NCBI RefSeq assembly: GCF_003315795.1
Contig: NZ_QMEY01000021.1
Location: forward strand, 104,046 to 168,045
Direction: 5' to 3'
Source: Spongiactinospora rosea
Lineage (GTDB): Bacteria > Actinomycetota > Actinomycetes > Streptosporangiales > Streptosporangiaceae
DNA length: 64,000 bases
This document shows, piece after piece, positions 43,095-52,292 of the stretch. The notes under the pieces were generated by a model. It was given only the letters and a program-made list of their open reading frames with translations. It was not told the DNA's origin and ran no database searches. Numbering within the stretch: position 1 is the first letter of the stretch; every line of letters starts with the position of its first letter. The translations under genes and the position numbers were made by a program.

Positions 43095-44696
43095 ATGAGC
43101 AGGTTGTTGCGCGCGGGTGCGATCATGGCCGCGGGCACGATGGCGTCGCGTGTCACCGGCTTCCTGCGTACGGCGGTGCTGGCCGCCGCGATCGGCACCG
43201 CCGCCCTCGGCGACGCGTACAACGTGGCCTACACGATCCCGCTGATCCTGTTCGAACTGCTCATCGGCGGGGTGCTGAGCAGCGTCATCGTGCCGATGGT
43301 GGTCCGCGCCCGGCACCACGACCCGGACGGCGGCACCGTCTACGAACAGCGGCTGATGACGTTCGCCATCCTGCTGCTCGGCGTGGCCGCGGTGGTGTCC
43401 GTGCTGCTCGCCCCGCTGATCGTGGACCTCTACACCGACGACTGGACCGGCGCCAAGCGGGAGGCCGCGATCACGCTGGCCAGGTTCATCCTGCCGCAGA
43501 TCGCGTTCTTCGGGATCGGCGCGCTGGCCGGGGCGATCCTCAACACCCGTGACCGGTTCGCCGCGCCGATGTGGGCGCCGGTGCTCAACAACCTGGTCAT
43601 GATCGTGGTGGGCCTGGTGTACCTGGTGGTGAGCGGCGCGGGATCCTCCGTGGAGGCGGCGACGCCCTCCGACCTGGCGCTGCTCGGCATCGGCACCACG
43701 GCGGGCATCGTCGTGCAGTGCCTCGCGCTGGTGATCTCGCTGCACCGGGCGGGGTTCCGGTTCCGGCCGAGGTTCGGGGTGCGGGGGGTCGGGCTCGGCG
43801 AGATGGGCCGGACGGCGGCCTGGACGTTCGCGTACGTCGGCATCATGCAGTTCGGCTTCTGGGTGACCACCAAGCTCGCCACCGGCGCGGGCGACCGGGT
43901 GTCCGGCGCGGGAAACTCCGCCTACGCGTACGCCTACCAGCTCTTCCAGCTGCCCTACGGGGTGATCGCGGTCTCGGTGATCACCGCGATGCTGCCCCGG
44001 ATGAGCCGGTCGGTCGCCGACGGGCAGCTCGGCCAGGTGCGCGAGGAGTTCGCCTCGGGGGTGCGGCTGGTCTGCTCGATGATCATCCCGGCCGGGCTGC
44101 TGCTGATGGTGCTCGGTCCCGCGGTGGCCGTGCTGATCTTCGGGCACGGCAACATGACCATCTCGAACGCGGTCTACATCGGCAACGTGCTCCAGATCTT
44201 CGGGCTGGCGCTGGTGCCGTTCTCGATCTTCCAGTTGCTGCTGCGGGTGTTCTACAGCTTCGGCGACACCCGCACCCCCGCGTTCCTGGCGGCCGGCAAC
44301 GTGGCGGTCAACGCGCTGCTCAGCCTGGTCTCCTACCTGGTGCTGCCCGACCGCTATATCGTCATGGGGCTGGCCTGTTCCTACACCGTCTCCTACATGA
44401 CCGGTGCCGGGTTCGCCTGGGTGCGGGCCAGTCGCAAGGTCGGCGGCCTGGACGGCAGGCGGGTGGCCGGCGCGCTGACCAGGATGTATTTGGTGGCGCT
44501 GCCGGCGGCGGGCCTGGCCCTGGCCGTCCTTTGGGGGGGCGAGCGGTGGGCCGGGCTGACCACGTTCAGTTCGCTGGTGATCCTGGCGGCCGGGGGTGGG
44601 CTCGGCATGCTGCTGTACTTCGTGGTCGCGCACCGGGCGCGCATCCCCGAAGTGGGTTCCCTCGTTGGACTTGTCGCAGGACGGGTAGGCCGTTGA
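43095..44696 (+). CDS. murJ: Lipid II flippase MurJ (MviN)
   Basis: 533 residues and about 14 helices. MASRVTGFLRTAVLAAAIG near the N-terminus and QLPYGVIAVSVITAMLPRMSR near residue 300 are MurJ/MviN hallmarks. It moves lipid II across the membrane for peptidoglycan synthesis. GGAGG is present nine bases before the ATG. Unlike mycobacterial MviN, it lacks a fused kinase-like domain; that domain is in the next gene. Confidence 0.95.
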   Translation: MSRLLRAGAIMAAGTMASRVTGFLRTAVLAAAIGTAALGDAYNVAYTIPLILFELLIGGVLSSVIVPMVVRARHHDPDGGTVYEQRLMTFAILLLGVAAVVSVLLAPLIVDLYTDDWTGAKREAAITLARFILPQIAFFGIGALAGAILNTRDRFAAPMWAPVLNNLVMIVVGLVYLVVSGAGSSVEAATPSDLALLGIGTTAGIVVQCLALVISLHRAGFRFRPRFGVRGVGLGEMGRTAAWTFAYVGIMQFGFWVTTKLATGAGDRVSGAGNSAYAYAYQLFQLPYGVIAVSVITAMLPRMSRSVADGQLGQVREEFASGVRLVCSMIIPAGLLLMVLGPAVAVLIFGHGNMTISNAVYIGNVLQIFGLALVPFSIFQLLLRVFYSFGDTRTPAFLAAGNVAVNALLSLVSYLVLPDRYIVMGLACSYTVSYMTGAGFAWVRASRKVGGLDGRRVAGALTRMYLVALPAAGLALAVLWGGERWAGLTTFSSLVILAAGGGLGMLLYFVVAHRARIPEVGSLVGLVAGRVGR

Positions 44697-45073
44697 TGAG
44701 GAAGTCGGGTTTCCGGTGAACCCGACGGCACCCCTCGCACGTCTTGTTCAGGGGGCCTGAGGCACGTGGGGCCGATGGTTTCCGAAGGAACACGAAAGAA
44801 ACGGGTACCGCACTACGATGGTGCCCGATAAGCGCGGAATGGAAGCAGGAGGGGCGTGGGCGCATCCAACCGGCATGGCAGGACGTATGGCGATATGCCT
44901 GCTTTGATGCCTGTCTTGCCCGCGTGGTACGGCTGTGGTGATTTGCCCGCTTTGTCGGCAGCTTTGTCGTCGGGGTCGCCCCGTAGCCTCATTCTCGCGA
45001 TTCTTGCGCGTTCCGGGTCCCCCCTGTGGCCCGCTCATCGCGCCACGACCTCCGACGGACTGGTGAACGCCGC
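44697..45073 (+). other. Intergenic region before the pseudokinase gene
   Basis: A 377-base gap with no convincing gene; the short open frames on either strand lack conservation and ribosome sites. It probably contains a promoter, but no clear -35/-10 pair or inverted repeat was found. Confidence 0.5.
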
Positions 45074-46651
45074 ATGAGCGCGCCCGCAGTAGAGCCCGGC
45101 ACCAAGCTGGCGGAGCGCTTCCGCGTCGAAGACCGCGTCGCCGAGCAGGACGGCGCCATCCTGTGGAAGGCGATCGACGAAGTACTGGCCCGGCCGGTCG
45201 CGGTCTACACCTTCAGCGACTCCTACGCCCGCACCAGCGAGGTCGTGACGGCGGCGCGCGCGGCCAGCCGGCTGTCCGACCCCCGGCTGACCCAGGTCTT
45301 CGACGCCGCCGAAGAAGAGCAGCTCTCGTACGTCGTCAGCGAGTGGGTGACCGGCGAGACGCTGGCCGACATGCTGGCCGCCGGTCCCCTCGAACCCGAG
45401 CGGGCCGCCGCACTGGTCGCCGAGGCGGCCGAGGCCCTGGCCCACGCCCACGAGGCCGGGCTCGCCCACCTGTGCCTGCGCCCGTCCAAGCTGATCTGGA
45501 CCTCCGGCAGCACGGTGAAGGTGCTCGGCGTCGGCATCGACGCCGCGCTCGGCGACCTGACCAGCGACGACCCCGCGGGTGAAGACGCCGCCGGGCTGGG
45601 CCGGCTGCTGTACGCCGGCCTCACCGGGCACTGGCCGGGCGCGAGCGACGGCCCGATCGGGCTGCCGCCCGCGCCCACCACACCCGACGGCCAGATCTGC
45701 ACGCCCCGCCAGGTCACCGCGGGCATCCCCGGCTACCTCGACGGCATCACCGTCAGGGCCGCCCTGCCCGCGGCGCTGCGCGGCCAGGAGCCGCTGATCA
45801 GCCCGGCCGACGTCGCCGACGCGCTGGGCAGCGTGCCGCGTCCCGCCCCGGTGCCGATCGCGACGCTGCCGCCGTCGGTGCCGCTGGGCCCGGTGGGCGG
45901 CGACCAGGACATCCGATTCGAGATGTCGCAGCCCATGCCGCGGACCGCGGCCCATCCCTCCCGGCCCATGGACTCGGTACGCCGGCATCCGCACGGCCCC
46001 CCGACCATGCCGCCCACCATGCCCGGCCCGCACCACCGCCCGCCGCAGCGGCCCGGCATGGTCAACCGGGCGGTCATGACCGTGGTGGTGCTCGTCGTGA
46101 TGGCGGTCGTCGGCATCGGGGCCTGGACTCTCGGGCGCAACATCGCCGGGCCGACCGCGACGAAGGCCCAGCCCACGGTGAGCGCCACCCCGAGCGCCGA
46201 GCCGACGCCCGTCAAGGTCTCCAGCGCCAAGGACTTCGACCCCGAGGGCAGCGACGGAGAGAACCCCGAGTACACCCGCAACGCGATCGACGGCAAGTCC
46301 AGCACCGAGTGGCACACCGACACCTACAACACCGCCGACTTCGGGCGACTGAAGGACGGCGTCGGCCTGATGCTCGACATGGGCAAGTCGATCAAGGTCT
46401 CCGAGGTGGCCGTCACCTTCGCCAAGGCGTCCGGCGCCAAGGCCGAGATCAGGGTGGGCGACTCCCCCGACCTGGACGCGCTCAAGACGGTGGCCAAGCA
46501 GAGCAACGCCTCGGGCAAGACCACGTTCAAGTCCACCGAGGCCGCAAGCGGCCAATACGTTTTGATCTGGTTTACGCGTCTTCCGGCCGACCAAGGCAGG
46601 TTTCGTGGCACCATCTATGACGTAGTGGTCTACTCCCCCGGATCGGCATAG
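45074..46651 (+). CDS. MurJ-associated pseudokinase with C-terminal discoidin-like domain
   Basis: 525 residues. Residues 1-255 have a Ser/Thr-kinase fold, but key residues are absent: the beta-3 Lys is replaced (VAVYTF), the HRD-Asp motif is HLCLRPS and the DFG is lost (VLGVGID). It should therefore not phosphorylate. A Pro/His-rich linker, a transmembrane helix at about 331-352 and an outer F5/8-C/discoidin-like domain from about residue 385 follow (NAIDGKSSTEWHT). In mycobacteria the equivalent pseudokinase is fused to MviN and bound by FhaA; here it is a separate protein downstream of murJ. Confidence 0.82.
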   Translation: MSAPAVEPGTKLAERFRVEDRVAEQDGAILWKAIDEVLARPVAVYTFSDSYARTSEVVTAARAASRLSDPRLTQVFDAAEEEQLSYVVSEWVTGETLADMLAAGPLEPERAAALVAEAAEALAHAHEAGLAHLCLRPSKLIWTSGSTVKVLGVGIDAALGDLTSDDPAGEDAAGLGRLLYAGLTGHWPGASDGPIGLPPAPTTPDGQICTPRQVTAGIPGYLDGITVRAALPAALRGQEPLISPADVADALGSVPRPAPVPIATLPPSVPLGPVGGDQDIRFEMSQPMPRTAAHPSRPMDSVRRHPHGPPTMPPTMPGPHHRPPQRPGMVNRAVMTVVVLVVMAVVGIGAWTLGRNIAGPTATKAQPTVSATPSAEPTPVKVSSAKDFDPEGSDGENPEYTRNAIDGKSSTEWHTDTYNTADFGRLKDGVGLMLDMGKSIKVSEVAVTFAKASGAKAEIRVGDSPDLDALKTVAKQSNASGKTTFKSTEAASGQYVLIWFTRLPADQGRFRGTIYDVVVYSPGSA

Positions 46652-46664
46652 CAGGACTCTCCTT

Positions 46665-47309
46665 GTGAATTCCCCACCCGAGACCCCACCAGAGGCGGAT
46701 CAGGACGCTCGGCCGGCACGATCCGATGCCGAGCTTCTGACCAGCCACATCAACGGGGACCCGCACGCCTTCAGCGAGATCGTCAAGCGTCACCGAGACC
46801 GGATGTGGGCAGTGGCCCTGCGCACCCTCGGCGACCCCGACGAGGCGGCCGACGCGGTACAGGACGCCTTCGTGTCCGCCTACCGCAAGGCGCAGAGCTT
46901 CCGCGGCGAGGCGGCGGTCACCACCTGGCTGCACCGCATCGTGGTCAACGCCTGTCTCGACCGGATGCGCCGCAAGTCGGTCCGCCCGGTCGCCGACGAC
47001 GAGCTGATCGAGGCCGCCGAACGCGACACGCCGATGCCCGACCACACGGGCGAGCGCGAGGTCTCCATGGAGGTCACGGCCGCCCTGCGGGTGCTGCCCA
47101 CCGACCAGCGGGCCGCGCTGGTGCTGGTGGACATGATGGGCTACTCGGTGGAGGACGCCGCGCAGGTGCTCCAGGTGCCGAGCGGTACGGTGAAGAGCCG
47201 ATGCGCGCGGGGCCGCGCGAAACTTGCCCCAATTCTTTCGCATCTGCGGAACCGTTCAGACCTAACTCGCGTCTCATCCGCGAAGGGAGTAGAACTTCGT
47301 GACGGGTGA
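46665..47309 (+). CDS. sigM: ECF sigma factor SigM
   Basis: 214 residues. Region 2: FSEIVKRHRDRMWAVALRTLG, DEAADAVQDAFVSAYRKAQSF, WLHRIVVNACLDRMRRK. Region 4: LPTDQRAALVLVDMMGYSVEDAA and SGTVKSRCARGRAKL. Location between the pseudokinase and a zinc-finger anti-sigma/trxB pair matches actinobacterial sigM. GTG start; the stop overlaps the anti-sigma gene by 11 bases. Confidence 0.9.
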   Translation: MNSPPETPPEADQDARPARSDAELLTSHINGDPHAFSEIVKRHRDRMWAVALRTLGDPDEAADAVQDAFVSAYRKAQSFRGEAAVTTWLHRIVVNACLDRMRRKSVRPVADDELIEAAERDTPMPDHTGEREVSMEVTAALRVLPTDQRAALVLVDMMGYSVEDAAQVLQVPSGTVKSRCARGRAKLAPILSHLRNRSDLTRVSSAKGVELRDG

Positions 47310-48210
47310 CACGCACTACGACCTGGAGATCCTTGCCGAATTGGCAGAGGGTCTCCTTGATGACGCCGAAGCCCGGCCGGTCCGCGCACACCTCGCGGTG
47401 TGCGACCCCTGTGGGGAGCGACTGGCCGACCTCGCGGCGGTGCGAGAAGTGCTCGCGGCCACTCCGACACCGGCCATGCCGATGGGGGTCGCGCTACGGA
47501 TAGACCAGGCGCTGGCCGCGGAGGCCGGGCGTACCGGACGGGTGGCGGCGGCCGTCGCCGACTCCCCTGACTGGGACCGGCTCATGGCCGACGCCCCATG
47601 GGAGACAGCGGCCGGGCCCTCGCGGGAGCCCGCGCCTGCGCCAGAGCCGGTACGACTGGGCGTCGTCGCCGACGACGGCACGGTGGTCCCGGCCAAGCGG
47701 CGGACAAGGCCGGCCAGACGCCGCAGATGGGCCATTCCCATCACGGCGGCTGCTGCTGTGGCGGCGATCGCCGGTTCAGCGGCGCTGTCCACCGGGCTGC
47801 TGACCGCTTCCGGAGATGGCGGGCCACAGCCGGTGGCCTCGGTACCGGTCGCGTTGCCGCCACCGGCCAGCGTCGAGCCGAGCCAGGCGCCGCGGCTGGC
47901 CTACAAGATCACTAACAGTGAGTTCAACTACAGCAACCGGGCGCTACGCGAACCGCTCGCCGACTACTTCGCCGCCGAGCGCGTGTGGCGCACCGCCGAC
48001 TCGGTCAACGACAAGCTCGTCCGCTGCATCGGGCGCGTGTCCAAGCAGGTCGGCAAGAACCCCTTCCAGGTGGACCAGGGCTACTACGAGGGCCAGGAGG
48101 CCTCGTTGATGCTCTTCCGGAAGAACAGCGCGTCCAACCAGGTCCAGGTACGCGTCCTCGACCCCGAATGCAAGAACCTCCGCAAACCCGCCCGCGGCAC
48201 GTGGGACTGA
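47299..48210 (+). CDS. Zinc-finger anti-sigma factor (RsmA-like)
   Basis: 303 residues. The ZAS-type zinc motif HLAVCDPC (HxxxCxxC) is at about residues 32-39, which in family members binds and inhibits the cognate sigma. One transmembrane helix at about 143-166 and an extracytoplasmic C-terminal domain with conserved Cys (LVRCIGR, LDPEC). It presumably controls SigM, whose gene it overlaps. Role by analogy with mycobacterial SigM/RsmA. Confidence 0.85.
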   Translation: MTGDTHYDLEILAELAEGLLDDAEARPVRAHLAVCDPCGERLADLAAVREVLAATPTPAMPMGVALRIDQALAAEAGRTGRVAAAVADSPDWDRLMADAPWETAAGPSREPAPAPEPVRLGVVADDGTVVPAKRRTRPARRRRWAIPITAAAAVAAIAGSAALSTGLLTASGDGGPQPVASVPVALPPPASVEPSQAPRLAYKITNSEFNYSNRALREPLADYFAAERVWRTADSVNDKLVRCIGRVSKQVGKNPFQVDQGYYEGQEASLMLFRKNSASNQVQVRVLDPECKNLRKPARGTWD

Positions 48211-48228
48211 CCCCACTCCGATGACCTT

Positions 48229-48256
48229 GAAAGAGCCCGCCCCGGCGGGCTCTTTC
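48229..48256 (+). terminator. Hairpin terminator after the anti-sigma gene
   Basis: A 13-bp perfect stem, GAAAGAGCCCGCC with its complement, with a minimal loop. It separates sigM-rsmA from trxBA. Confidence 0.88.
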
Positions 48257-48343
48257 GCATTCCTGCCCCAGGTGATGTCCCCGCGCGTCGCCAGGCCCTA
48301 CCTTGATGGGTGAGCGGGGCACTTCGGTGTCCAATGACCAGGC

Positions 48344-48370
48344 GGGAATCTCAGCCGCCTAGGATCTGTT
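48344..48370 (+). promoter_or_regulatory. SigR-type promoter of trxBA
   Basis: GGGAAT (48344-48349), exactly 18 bases, then GTT (48368-48370). This matches the GGGAAT-N18-GTT consensus of thiol-oxidative-stress sigma factor SigR in streptomycetes. It lies 36 bases upstream of the trxB start. SigR control of trxBA is well established in Streptomyces; here it is inferred from the match. Confidence 0.75.
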
Positions 48371-48405
48371 GACGCGACTGGCAACAGCGACGAAAGGCGC
48401 AGAGT

Positions 48406-49338
48406 GTGAGCGACGTCCGTAATGTGATCATCATCGGTTCGGGGCCGGCCGGTTACACAGCGGCGATCTACTCCGCGCGTGCCGACCTACGCCCCCTGGT
48501 CTTCGAGGGCTCGGTGACCGCGGGCGGAGCACTCATGAACACCACCGACGTGGAGAACTTCCCCGGTTATCCCGACGGCATCATGGGCCCGGACCTGATG
48601 GACAACCTGCGCAAGCAGGCCGAGCGCTTCGGCGCCGAGCTGGTCGCCGACGACGTCGTCGAGGTCGACCTGGCCGCCAACCCCAAGGTCGTCAAGACCG
48701 TCACGGACACCTACCACGCCAAGGCCGTCATCCTGGCGATGGGTTCGAGCTACCGCGAGCTGGGGCTGCCCAACGAGAAGCGGCTGTCCGGGCACGGTGT
48801 CTCCTGGTGCGCCACCTGTGACGGGTTCTTCTTCCGCGACCAGGACATCGTGGTGGTCGGCGGCGGCGACTCGGCCATGGAGGAGGCGACCTTCCTCACC
48901 AGGTTCGCGCGTTCGGTGACGATCGTCCACCGGCGTTCGGAGCTGCGGGCCAGCAAGATCATGCAGGACCGCGCCTTCGGCAACGAGAAGATCCGCTTCC
49001 AGTGGGACTCCGAGGTCGAGGAGATCGTCGGCGACGACCGCGTCTCCGCCGTACGCGTCCGCAACCTCAAGACCGGCGAGACCACCGAGCTGCCCGCGAC
49101 CGGCGTGTTCGTGGCCATCGGCCACGACCCCCGCAACGAGCTGGTCAAGGGTCAGATCACGCTCGACGACGAGGGCTACATCAAGGTCCAGTCCCCGGGC
49201 ACTGGCACCAATCTGGAGGGCGTCTTCGCCTGTGGCGATGTCGTCGACCACATCTACCGTCAAGCGATCACCGCCGCGGGCACCGGCTGCCAGGCGTCCC
49301 TCGACGCCGAGCGCTGGCTCACCCTTCAGGAAAGTTAA
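48406..49338 (+). CDS. trxB: Thioredoxin reductase
   Basis: 310 residues. FAD site VIIIGSGPAGYTAAIYSARA, redox-active CATCDG near residue 143, NADP site VVGGGDSAMEEATFL and the C-terminal FACGDVVDHIYRQAITAAG. It reduces thioredoxin with NADPH. GTG start with GAAAGG upstream. Fourteen bases separate it from trxA. Confidence 0.97.
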   Translation: MSDVRNVIIIGSGPAGYTAAIYSARADLRPLVFEGSVTAGGALMNTTDVENFPGYPDGIMGPDLMDNLRKQAERFGAELVADDVVEVDLAANPKVVKTVTDTYHAKAVILAMGSSYRELGLPNEKRLSGHGVSWCATCDGFFFRDQDIVVVGGGDSAMEEATFLTRFARSVTIVHRRSELRASKIMQDRAFGNEKIRFQWDSEVEEIVGDDRVSAVRVRNLKTGETTELPATGVFVAIGHDPRNELVKGQITLDDEGYIKVQSPGTGTNLEGVFACGDVVDHIYRQAITAAGTGCQASLDAERWLTLQES

Positions 49339-49352
49339 GGAGAGGTTCGATC

Positions 49353-49676
49353 ATGGGCACCATCAAGAGCGTCACCGACGCGACCTTCGAGGCGGAAGTT
49401 CTCAAGAACGACAAGCCCGTGCTCGTGGACTTCTGGGCCGAATGGTGCGGGCCCTGCCGGCAGGTCGCGCCGATCCTCCAGGAGATCGCCAACGAGCAGG
49501 CCGACAAGCTGACGGTGGTCAAGCTCAACATCGACGAGAACCCGACGGTTCCCCGCGATTACGGTGTACTCCAGATCCCCACACTGAACGTCTATAAGGG
49601 TGGAGAGGTCGTAAAGCAGATCATCGGCGCCAAGCCGAAGGCCATGCTGCTTCGCGAGCTTGAGGGCATCCTCTAG
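49353..49676 (+). CDS. trxA: Thioredoxin
   Basis: 107 residues. VLVDFWAEWCGPCRQVAPIL holds the active-site WCGPC; the cis-Pro is in LQIPTLNVYKGGE. Start has AAGGAGAGG upstream. Electron donor for ribonucleotide reductase, methionine sulfoxide reductase and other thiol enzymes. Forms an operon with trxB. Confidence 0.97.
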   Translation: MGTIKSVTDATFEAEVLKNDKPVLVDFWAEWCGPCRQVAPILQEIANEQADKLTVVKLNIDENPTVPRDYGVLQIPTLNVYKGGEVVKQIIGAKPKAMLLRELEGIL

Positions 49677-49773
49677 AGCCCAACCCCACGGGGCTCTGGG
49701 GCACCGGCCCCCTGCGGCAAGGCGCCGCGGCGCCTGCCGTACCACCGCTCTTCTGAGCGGCACCCACATAACC

Positions 49774-49822
49774 CGGCGGCTCCCTCGCCCGTAGCTCACC
49801 ACTCCGGGCGAGGGAGCCGCCG
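49774..49822. terminator. Long hairpin between trxA and the convergent GNAT gene
   Basis: An 18-bp perfect stem (CGGCGGCTCCCTCGCCCG and complement) with a 13-base loop. Its symmetry fits bidirectional termination. A weaker hairpin (AGAGCCC/GGGCTCT) lies directly behind the trxA stop at 49675-49697. Confidence 0.85.
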
Positions 49823-49891
49823 CATGTATGGGGATCGATCGGGCTTTTCGGTCTAGCCCGTCATATACGCCCGTAACGCCCCTGAGAAGCG

Positions 49892-50509
49892 TCAGACGGG
49901 CCGCAGAGCCCGCTCTGGGCTCATGGACCCCAGCAGCCGCTCCAGCGCCACCTCGACGTCCTCGCGCCACGAGACCGCCGTCTTCAGTTCCAGGCGGAGC
50001 CGTGGAAACCGCAAATGCGGACGAACCGTCTTGAACCCCACCGCCAGGAGGTAGTCGGCGGGCAGTACGCACCCCGGCTCCTCCCACTTCAGGTCACCGA
50101 ACGCCTCGATGGCCTTGACCCCCCGCCGGGTCAGGTCCTTGGCCACCCCCTGGACCAGCATCCGGCCCAGCCCGCCCCCCGAGAACTCGGCGATGATCTG
50201 GGCGGTCATCAGCAGCACGGCATCGGAGCTGACCGGCGACGTCGGGAACGCCACCGAACGCGGCACGTAGAGCGGCGGCGCGTACAGCACGAACCCGGCC
50301 GGCACCCCGTCCACATAGGCGATCTTGCCGCAGCTCCCCCACTCCAGCAGCGTCGCCGAGATCCAGGCCTCCTTCTCCAGCCCCGCGCCGCCGACCTCGA
50401 TCGCCCGCTCGCCGCTGACCGGGTCGAGCTCCCAGAACACGCATCGACGGCACCGGTGTGGAAGATCGTCAAGGTTGTCCAACGTGACGTTGACGAGGCG
50501 ACGCGACAA
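49892..50509 (-). CDS. GNAT-family acetyltransferase
   Basis: 205 residues. RRLVNVTLDNLDDLPHRC and VFWELDP, then a GNAT core with GLGRMLVQGVAKDLTRRGVKAIEAFG. The family is conserved next to trxA in actinobacteria; its substrate is unknown. TTG at 50509 matches the conserved N-terminus, whereas the open frame to 50611 runs into the divergent promoter region. Confidence 0.8.
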   Translation of the reverse strand: MSRRLVNVTLDNLDDLPHRCRRCVFWELDPVSGERAIEVGGAGLEKEAWISATLLEWGSCGKIAYVDGVPAGFVLYAPPLYVPRSVAFPTSPVSSDAVLLMTAQIIAEFSGGGLGRMLVQGVAKDLTRRGVKAIEAFGDLKWEEPGCVLPADYLLAVGFKTVRPHLRFPRLRLELKTAVSWREDVEVALERLLGSMSPERALRPV

Positions 50510-50706
50510 CTGGTGGCCCCTATCCTGACGCGAGTCTTGGTGGAAAACCGCATCAATACGGCGTCCCCGACTGGCATGGTAGCTCAGTGGGGGTTGCATC
50601 ACGTGGATCATCGATCGCAGGTCGGCGATACGACTCCCCCTGGAAGGCCGTCACAAAAGGTGACGTACTCTGGTTTTCTCCGGCACTTCGACCGAGGAGG
50701 TGGACC

Positions 50707-52032
50707 GTGACAGAGGATACGGATCACGGTCAGACCAGCGCGCCCCAAGGGTCGCGCATCGACGCCTACGTCGATCGGTACGCAGCACGAGCTACCGGGA
50801 TGGTCGCCTCTGAGATCCGAGCTCTCTTCGCCGTCGCGTCGAGGCCCGAGGTGGTCTCGCTCGCCGGCGGCATGCCGTACGTCACGGCTCTTCCCCTCGA
50901 CCTGATCGGCGAGCTGATCGCCGACCTCGTGGCCCGGCGCGGGCCGACCGCGCTGCAGTACGGCTCCGGCCAGGGAGACCCGCACCTGCGCGAGCAGATG
51001 TGCGAGGTCATGCGGCTTGAGGGCATCGAGGCGGATCCGAGCGACGTAGTGGTCACCGTCGGTTCACAGCAAGCACTGGATCTGATCACCCGGATCTTCA
51101 TCGACCCCGGCGACGTGGTGCTCGCCGAGGGCCCGTCCTACGTGGGCGCCCTCGGCACCTTCGCCGCCTACCAGGCCGACGTCGTCCATGTCGCCATGGA
51201 CGAGGACGGCCTCGACCCGGCCGCGCTGGCCGAGACGATCGAGACGCTGACCCGCCAGGGACGGCGGATCAAGTTCCTCTACACGGTCCCGAACTTCCAG
51301 AACCCGGCCGGCGTCACCCTCAGCCTGGCCCGGCGGCGCGAAGTGCTCGACGTCTGCAACCGCGCGGGCGTGCTCGTGATCGAGGACAACCCGTACGGCC
51401 TGCTCGGCTTCGACGGCGACCCGCTGCGGGCGCTGCGCGCCGACGACGCGGACGGGGTGATCTACCTGGGGTCGTTCTCCAAGACGCTGGCACCGGGGTT
51501 CCGGGTGGGGTGGGCGCTCGCGCCGCACGCCGTACGGGACAAACTGGTGCTCGCGATGGAGTCCGCGGTGCTCTCGCACTCCTCGTTCACGCAACTCGCG
51601 GTCGGACAGTACCTCGCCACCCAGCCGTGGCGCGAGCAGATCAAGTCCTTCCGCGAGCTGTACCGCGAACGCCGCGACACCATGCTGAGCGCCCTTGAGC
51701 AGCTCATGCCCGACGGATGCAGCTGGACCCGCCCGGCGGGCGGGTTCTTCGTCTGGATGACCCTGCCCCAAGGACTCGACTCCAAGGCGATCCTGCCCCG
51801 GGCGGTCGCCGAGCGGGTCGCGTTCGTACCCGGCACCGGCTTCTACGCCGACGGTCAGGGCGCCGCCCACATGCGGCTGTCCTACTGCTATCCGGAACCG
51901 GACCGTATCAGGGAGGGCGTCCGCCGCCTGGCCGGCGTGATCGAGCAGGAGATGCTCGTACACGAGACCTTCGGCACCGGCACCACCCCCGGCCGCGCCG
52001 GAGTCCAAACCCCGGGCCCCGACCTGGCCTGA
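50707..52032 (+). CDS. PLP-dependent aminotransferase, class I/II (MocR-/Lys-type fold)
   Basis: 441 residues. PLP Lys in LGSFSKTLAPGFRVGW, and NFQNPAGVTLSLARRREVLD and EDNPYGLLGF in the cofactor cradle. Similar to 2-aminoadipate/aromatic aminotransferases; no GntR domain. GTG with GAGGAGG upstream. Its conserved place beside a D-Ala-D-Ala-ligase-like gene suggests amino-acid or cell-wall metabolism. Confidence 0.85.
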   Translation: MTEDTDHGQTSAPQGSRIDAYVDRYAARATGMVASEIRALFAVASRPEVVSLAGGMPYVTALPLDLIGELIADLVARRGPTALQYGSGQGDPHLREQMCEVMRLEGIEADPSDVVVTVGSQQALDLITRIFIDPGDVVLAEGPSYVGALGTFAAYQADVVHVAMDEDGLDPAALAETIETLTRQGRRIKFLYTVPNFQNPAGVTLSLARRREVLDVCNRAGVLVIEDNPYGLLGFDGDPLRALRADDADGVIYLGSFSKTLAPGFRVGWALAPHAVRDKLVLAMESAVLSHSSFTQLAVGQYLATQPWREQIKSFRELYRERRDTMLSALEQLMPDGCSWTRPAGGFFVWMTLPQGLDSKAILPRAVAERVAFVPGTGFYADGQGAAHMRLSYCYPEPDRIREGVRRLAGVIEQEMLVHETFGTGTTPGRAGVQTPGPDLA

Positions 52033-52292
52033 CATCCACATCCGTACGGCCGGCCACCCGGGTGGCCGGCCGTACGCCGTTCGACCCCAGACTTCTGATC
52101 CACCCACTTTGGCCTGACTTGACCACAGACGCACCTCCCCCCTCCACCTGGCCGCAGGCGTTGGGCTAACCTGTCCTGCATCCGCCGGCCGGTTCGCGAC
52201 GCCGGCGCGCGCATCACCTGCCCGTGCGGCACCTCCCGTGCCGCGACGCTTTCTCCGGAGCCTCGGTTCGAGACTCCACGCTGGAGGGACCT

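Noticed and set aside
44856..45077. 73-codon open frame upstream of the pseudokinase gene
   Set aside because: No ribosome site, no family, overlaps the next start; likely chance.
50578..50592. TGGTAGCTCAGTGGG resembles the D-arm of a tRNA gene
   Set aside because: No matching acceptor, anticodon or T-arm sequence follows; it lies in the promoter region between two genes.
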